64,000 nucleotides of DNA from the NCBI GenBank assembly GCA_951213105.1, contig OX578134.1, forward strand, positions 138,606,293 through 138,670,292, read 5' to 3'. How positions within the stretch are numbered: the first letter of the stretch is position 1; each line of letters begins with the position of its first letter. Position numbers and translations under genes: made by a program. The notes below the pieces were generated by a model. It saw nothing but the letters and a program-made list of their open reading frames with translations, did no database searches and was not told the origin of the DNA. Of this stretch, positions 59,150 to 64,000 are shown piece by piece. The DNA is from Amaurobius ferox. Its lineage: Eukaryota; Arthropoda; Arachnida; Araneae; Amaurobiidae.

Positions 59150-59604
59150 TATCCTACATTCCCCTTTTCCCTCTCTGCTTAAATAAAGTAGTACGTCTTT
59201 TGTAATTACCTGAGAGAAATATTAAGATTGACATCCCTTTTAACTGGCAAATAAAGGTAGCCACACATAAAATTAGTAATGTTATTACCAAATTAGCAAG
59301 CACGATGGAACTTTAGTAAAATTAATTTTTTTATTTGTTATCATAAAGTAAGATGAAAAATATGGGGAAAGAAATATGTTTGCTGTACAACTTTCCATGA
59401 AAATGCGTTCATTATTTGCATATTATGCAACAACGTTTAATGTCAATTAATAATATTAACAATATTTTTTGTACAAGGAAATTCACGGCACAGAGAAAAT
59501 GGGGACATCACATGGTTTTAATTATAGGCTATAATTGGGTTTTCTTCTGTATTATTATTTTTATATATTTAAACCATATTTGTATTTCTTATGGCGTAAT
59601 ATAC

Positions 59605-60073
59605 AAGAAATTATTTATAAAATATGGATTTAAATAAATTGCATTTTTAATAAAGAAACCTGAAATATTTTACAAGACGCTGACTTTTGAAAATACTGAA
59701 AAGTCTTGATTATAATTTATCTTTGAACAGTGGTGGTGGTGGTGGTGGTGGTGGTGTGGGGGGGGGGATGTATGTGTGTGTGTGTGTGTGTGTGTGTGGT
59801 GGGGGTAATTTACCTCATTTTGTTATTAAAATAAAAAATTTGATATGAGTATCACATGATTTTCCCTACAGCCTCAAATACATTTTTAATTTTATGTTTT
59901 TAGCAATTCATTGTTTATAAAATATGGATTTAAATACATTGCATTTCCAATAAAGAAACTTTCATCATTTTAAGATGCTAAATTTTGAAAATACTGAAAA
60001 GTCTTGATAACAATTTATTTTCGAACAGTGGGGTGGGATGAGGGTAATTTAACTCATTCTGTTATTAAAATAA
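59605..60073. repeat. Tandem duplication of about 300 bp with a truncated family-A start
   Basis: TTTATAAAATATGGATTTAA through GAAAATACTGAAAAGTCTTG to GTTATTAAAATAAAAAA occurs twice (from 59616 and from 59919). After the first copy comes a family-A-like 5' end (TTGATATGAGTATCACATGA then TTTTCCCTACAG, 59838-59871) that breaks off. After the second comes the complete copy 8. Confidence 0.7.
59731..59808 (+). repeat. G-rich microsatellite: GGT, G10, then TG
   Basis: GGT repeats, then GGGGGGGGGG, a TG run and GGTGGGGG. At least four closely spaced G-runs lie on the plus strand. Confidence 0.9.
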
Positions 60074-60077
60074 AAAA

Positions 60078-60839
60078 TCTGATGTGGGTAGCACATGACT
60101 TTCCCTACAGTCTCAAATACATTTTATCTTTATTTTTTATTAATTCATTAAATCGAATTTAATTGTACAAAATAACACACAAAATTATTTGAAATTACAC
60201 TGAATATGTACTTTTAACTCACTTTTCCTTTTCATTTGGTAACTGGACGTATTTTTACAGGTTGTGCAGCAAAAATGCAAAAATACTAAAATATCGCGAG
60301 AACTGCTAGTCCCAGAGTAATGGTGTTGGTCGTATTCTGTTCATTTAAAAAAAATTATATATACGTATGGGCATACGTATTCTTTTATTTTAGATTTTGA
60401 CGATTTTGCAAGAAGAGGCAGGTTTCTGTTTTCCGAATCGTAACAAAATCTAATAAGCACCAGAGTAACCCACAAGTAACTTATCTACCAAGTTTTACGA
60501 AATTTGGTCTATTAGTTGCTTAGCTAGAATGTATACATACGATTAATTGGCGGACCATTTCGCGAAAAAAAAACAACGCAGATTCTTTTATTCCAAATCA
60601 TACCGAAATCCAATCAGCATTAGGGTCAACCACAAGTGACTTACCTACAAAATGTTATGAAATTAGGTCAGTTAGTGGAATTAGAGTACATACATTGCAC
60701 AGATACACACACAGACGTCACGCTAAAAATTTCGTGTTCTAAAGGTCCTGAAACGCGAGATCCGTCGAAAATTCGAGATGTGTTTTTTGACACGATTCCA
60801 ATACTTTCTCTATACATTACCATGTATTGCAGTGAAAGT
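60078..60839 (+). mobile_element. Family A element, copy 8 (old)
   Basis: It has TCTGATGTGGGTAGCACATG, ACTTTCCCTACA at 60098, and TGCAGTGAAAGT at 60828-60839. The CAGA tract is reduced to CAGATACACACACAGA, and there are many substitutions against the other copies, so it is the oldest copy seen. The unoccupied site is preserved in the other half of the segmental duplication near 33312-33336. Confidence 0.8.
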
Positions 60840-61645
60840 AAAAATTAAACCAAGTTAAAATAAACAAGTTAGGGACATTTATTGTTAAGTGAGATTAATA
60901 AAATGGTAATTTATTGTTTCAATGTGTATTCTAATTTATTCAGCACTATATTTATCCGTAATTCAGCAAACGGTAAAATTTCAATGAAATACAAGGAATC
61001 ATTGTTGGGCTACAATATTATGTAATTTAATCAATAATGTCTTTCATGTAACGATAACCTTCAGAAAATAAACAAATATATTTATGTCACAATTAGTAGT
61101 ATTTACTTTACAAATAATTTTTCTTTATTTGAACTTCTAAACTGAGTTATTATTAGTTAGAATTGTAAGCTTTCACGCATAACGTCAAATCCCAACCGGG
61201 CACTCCTCATGGGAAACCGAAAGTGTATTTTTTTTCTGTTTTTTCAATTTGATTTGAATATCAATATGATTATGAAACTACTATACTTATCGGATAAAAA
61301 ATGGAAAATGAGATTACATTAAATTTTATCCAAGCTGGCAATATTTTGCATTGCAAGTGATGTAAGAAAAATTACCCTTTTTACATGCTTTGATCTTTAA
61401 TTTGTCTAAAGTTAGTCTTTAGGTAGTTTAATACATTTAAGTGGTACAATAATTTAGGTAGTCTACATATTTCTTAATTGATTCGAGCGTCAAATACATG
61501 AAGATGTATATATCCTTGTTAACAGAGTTAGGATTTCTTTTTATTATTTCTGAATGTATCCGATTTGATTATTTCTACATAAATGAAATATTCTTTCTTC
61601 AGTGGTGCCAGTCCAATGGAGCAGTAAAAACAATATTGAAGTTCG

Positions 61646-61879
61646 TTAACCGTTTGCTTACGGGTGGGACAGCGTCAATACCAAACGAAGAACCTCTGAA
61701 AAAGACAGGTATTTGACATACCTTATTCCAAACAGTTCGATTTCCCTTTGCAGACATTGGCGTTCAATGTCTGCAAAGGGGGATTGAACTGTTTGGGATA
61801 GGGTATGTCAAATACCTGTCTTTTTGATAGGTTCTTCGTTTGGAATAGACGCTGCCCCCACACGTAAGCAAAAGGTTAA
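61646..61879 (+). repeat. Long near-perfect hairpin, 114-bp arms
   Basis: Arms 61646-61759 and 61765-61879 are complementary at about 87% with a 5-nt loop (GCGTT). Landmarks are CCAAACGAAGAACCT, AAAGACAGGTATTTGACATA and CTTTGCAGACATTG. It is absent from the paralogous segment near 34000-34840. The 72-codon frame 61498-61716 runs into the left arm and is not accepted as a gene. Confidence 0.85.
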
Positions 61880-62460
61880 TCTGTAGGGCATGTCATATGT
61901 CGAACGCATTATATTTTCTCTACCTTATCATGAAGTCATTCCTAGTTGGAACAGCGACTTTTCCCCTGGGGTATCATATCCAGACTAAAAACAACTAATA
62001 TTTAAAGGAAATCGAAAGTGTCAAGAGCAAAATATTTTACAATCTAATTTGAATATCATAATTTGATTATGAAACTGTGGAGCTTTATCGGATAAAAAAA
62101 TTGAAAGAGGATTAAATTAAATTTGCTCGGAGACATGATTTTTTATATCGCAAGTGATACGGAAAAAATACTTTTGTATTTTCACTTATTTGGATGTTAA
62201 ATTTCTTATTCACATTTCCTAATGGATTAATGCGATGAGATTTGTGATACACATATTTTGTGGAATAAGTTATGAACATTTCTCTCTGTTTCCTCCAGAT
62301 TTCTGTGATTTGATTTTGTTCGACAAAGATGCAAGGAACAAAGTAATTTGAAATATGTCTAATTATATGAAGATTAAAATGTAGTAAATTATGAGAAGAC
62401 CAACGTTTTCTATAAGTCCTTCCCTATACAACATTGGTGCACGAAAAAGTAGAAAAAATA

Positions 62461-63953
62461 CACTACCTGATGCAGAAAATGCAATAGCATAAAGGAGAGA
62501 ATATAGTGTGATGATAAAGGACACGCAGGTAGCGATGGCATATAGAAATAAGTGATGTTAATTCCAGAAGGATAATGCATTTCAGTAATGGCAAAGACAG
62601 GGTGATCAGAAGGCAATAGGTCCATCTCTTGCGGCGATACAAGCAGAAACCCTTCGAGGAACAGATGCAATAAGCATGCAGATTGCTTTCTGAGGGATGT
62701 ATGATCCTATGCCATCAACTATTCTCCACAGGTCGTCGTCCTCTGCTTGACGCTGGGGAAGGGAAGTCAAGCAATGGCCAATCACTTCCCATACATGCTC
62801 GAGGGGTGAAAGATCTGGAGACAGCGGAGGTCGAGGAAGCACCTGGATGCCTTGCAAGGTTTGTCTACTGATGGTTGACGTGTGCAAATGTGCTTTATTT
62901 TGTTGGAAAATAGCATTTTGCAATCACTGAATTTAGGACAGTGCAACAGGCCGCAGTACCTCATCCACATATCATCGTGCCGTTATTGTGCCTCAGCTAC
63001 GAACCAGAGGTGACTGGCTATCGAAGCTAATGGTAGCCCAAACCATGGTGCAGTGTTGTCGAGGAGTATGGCGTTCAACAGTCACAGCAGGATAGGATCT
63101 GCTTCCACGTCGTCTCTAGACTCTAACACGGTGACTGTCATTCGACAAGCAGAACCGATGCATGTCGATACCTCCCGGCCGTCCAAACAGATACCTTATA
63201 CCTTTCTGGTAGGTCGGACGATTTGGGCCGAAGAAGAAGATACATGTCGATGAACATTATTCTGTCCCATTCAGTCGTCCAAGGGGCTCGGGTCCGACAC
63301 CATTGCAATCTCTCCCGTCGGTGTCTTGTTATCAATGGTAGTCTTCGTAAAGGACGGTTTAAGTGCAATCCTCTTTCGGCCAATCGTCGAAAAACTGTTT
63401 TCGCTAATATTGGAACATCCAATGTATCCTACAAATTCTGCAGAATGTCGCCAGTCGTCGTTTGTGGAGCCGCCACCGCATGCCTTCGAATGCGTCAATC
63501 AACGCGTGCTGACGTACGTTTGGATGAGCCTGTACCATTGCGATGATTCACATGCCCTTCTTCAAACCATCTTCTCAAAATCCTTTGCACAGTGGACTCA
63601 TCTACGCATGTTTCAGCGGCGATACACAGGTACAACTACCCAGTCGTACATAGGCCTAAAATGAATCCCTTTGAACGATTGTCCAAATGCTGAAATGGAC
63701 TTCGGCGTCGTCGTCCAGGCTTCAACAACGCCTGTCTTCTGAAACGAAAGACAGCTCGGAAAACGGGTTTCCGTAAACGACAAACAGCAACAACTGTTGT
63801 TTCATCTGCCTGTTCCACCCCTTTTATCTTGTGCTCTAATCACGTGACCTGCTTGCATTTCAGATCATTTGCATACAAGCTGCGTATGTCTTGCAATTTG
63901 TATAATTATACGTTTAAAGCTTCATGGTTTTGTATGTTCTATGTCGGGTAGTG
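62461..63953 (-). mobile_element. Tc1-like element
   Basis: TA dinucleotides flank both ends (62459-62460 and 63954-63955). The left end is CACTACCTGA and the right end, reversed, is CACTACCCGA. The length of 1493 bp suits a Tc1-like element. It encloses a broken transposase gene on the minus strand. Confidence 0.8.
62606..63818 (-). pseudogene. Tc1-like transposase, broken
   Basis: Minus-strand pieces in different frames cover the family in order. An N-terminal region (63818-63636) is followed by 63422-63138 with PLRRLPLITRHRRERLQWCR and WDRIMF. The first catalytic block there, normally SDES, reads IDMY, so the Asp survives but its neighbours do not. The piece 62923-62606 reads FQQNKAHLHT where FQQDNARPHT is usual, so the second catalytic Asp is Asn. 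It then has LSPDLSPLEHVW, which keeps the Glu. The distance from the second to the third catalytic position is 32 instead of the canonical 34. Several frameshifts and stops are present. Intact enzymes cut and paste at TA. Confidence 0.82.
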
Positions 63954-63955
63954 TA

Positions 63956-64000
63956 TGTCAATCACACACGGAATTGAACCAAATTGAGGATGTAGGCAGG
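63956..64000. other. Window end, nothing seen
   Basis: 45 bp of flanking sequence. Confidence 0.5.

Larger units (their letters stand above)
59150..62350 (+). repeat. Segmental duplication, copy 2
   Basis: It is collinear with 32560-35250. Since the duplication this copy has gained a family-A element (copy 8), a local tandem duplication (59605-60073), a G-rich microsatellite and the long hairpin at 61646-61879. Confidence 0.7.

Noticed and set aside
63223..63664. Plus-strand frames of 107 and 112 codons
   Set aside because: They are opposite-strand shadows of the GC-richer Tc1-like transposase.

Overview
The window is eukaryotic, about two-thirds A+T, and holds no host gene that I can recognise. 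No open frame is long or family-like enough to be an intact host protein. What can be read is dense layers of transposable elements, short dispersed repeats and microsatellites. Penelope-type, hAT, mariner/Tc1 and Ty3-like elements, a tRNA-derived SINE, and many AT-rich repeats carrying CAGA microsatellites together suggest an arthropod, perhaps a chelicerate such as a spider. That assignment is inference, because nothing in the window is diagnostic. The region reads as intergenic or deep intronic DNA.
Layout: 1-4953 is AT-rich filler with a TG microsatellite, a 38-bp minisatellite and a fragment of a CAGA-repeat element. 4954-10331 is a hAT element with an 8-bp target duplication; five copies of one short element (family A) have been inserted in it. 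10549-12480 holds a small MITE, a solo LTR with a perfect 5-bp target duplication and a SINE. 14875-15986 is a decayed repeat (family E). 17497-18732 is about 1.2 kb of uninterrupted CATA repeat. 19168-19925 is a foldback element. 20241-22403 is a Penelope-like fragment (YVDD reverse transcriptase) between two 595-bp direct repeats. 22890-25660 carries two copies of dispersed repeat R and one family-B element. 26389-31984 is a degenerate Ty3-like retrotransposon with three LTRs. 32560-35250 is the first half of a segmental duplication. 35753-37596 is a mariner-like element with long inverted repeats. 37600-47300 is mostly empty, with three R copies, a minisatellite and a 154-codon multi-pass membrane frame. 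48022-49790 has two LTR-like remnants and a SINE. 51695-56191 has a family-C element and a long-inverted-repeat element (X) filled with two family-A copies and a SINE. 57431-58833 is the second family-E copy. 59150-62350 is the second half of the segmental duplication, including a 235-bp hairpin. 62459-63955 is a broken Tc1-like element.
The most interesting signal is a set of non-autonomous elements (A, B, C, D) that differ in their bodies but share one 3' module: a CAGA/CA microsatellite, a short conserved block and a terminal hairpin. A and B also share a 5' motif, and a similar motif begins the direct repeats of the Penelope-like element. Two older repeats in the window preserve the empty target sites, and both show insertion into a run of A. 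Several very short frames next to splice-like signals are listed as candidate exons with low confidence.
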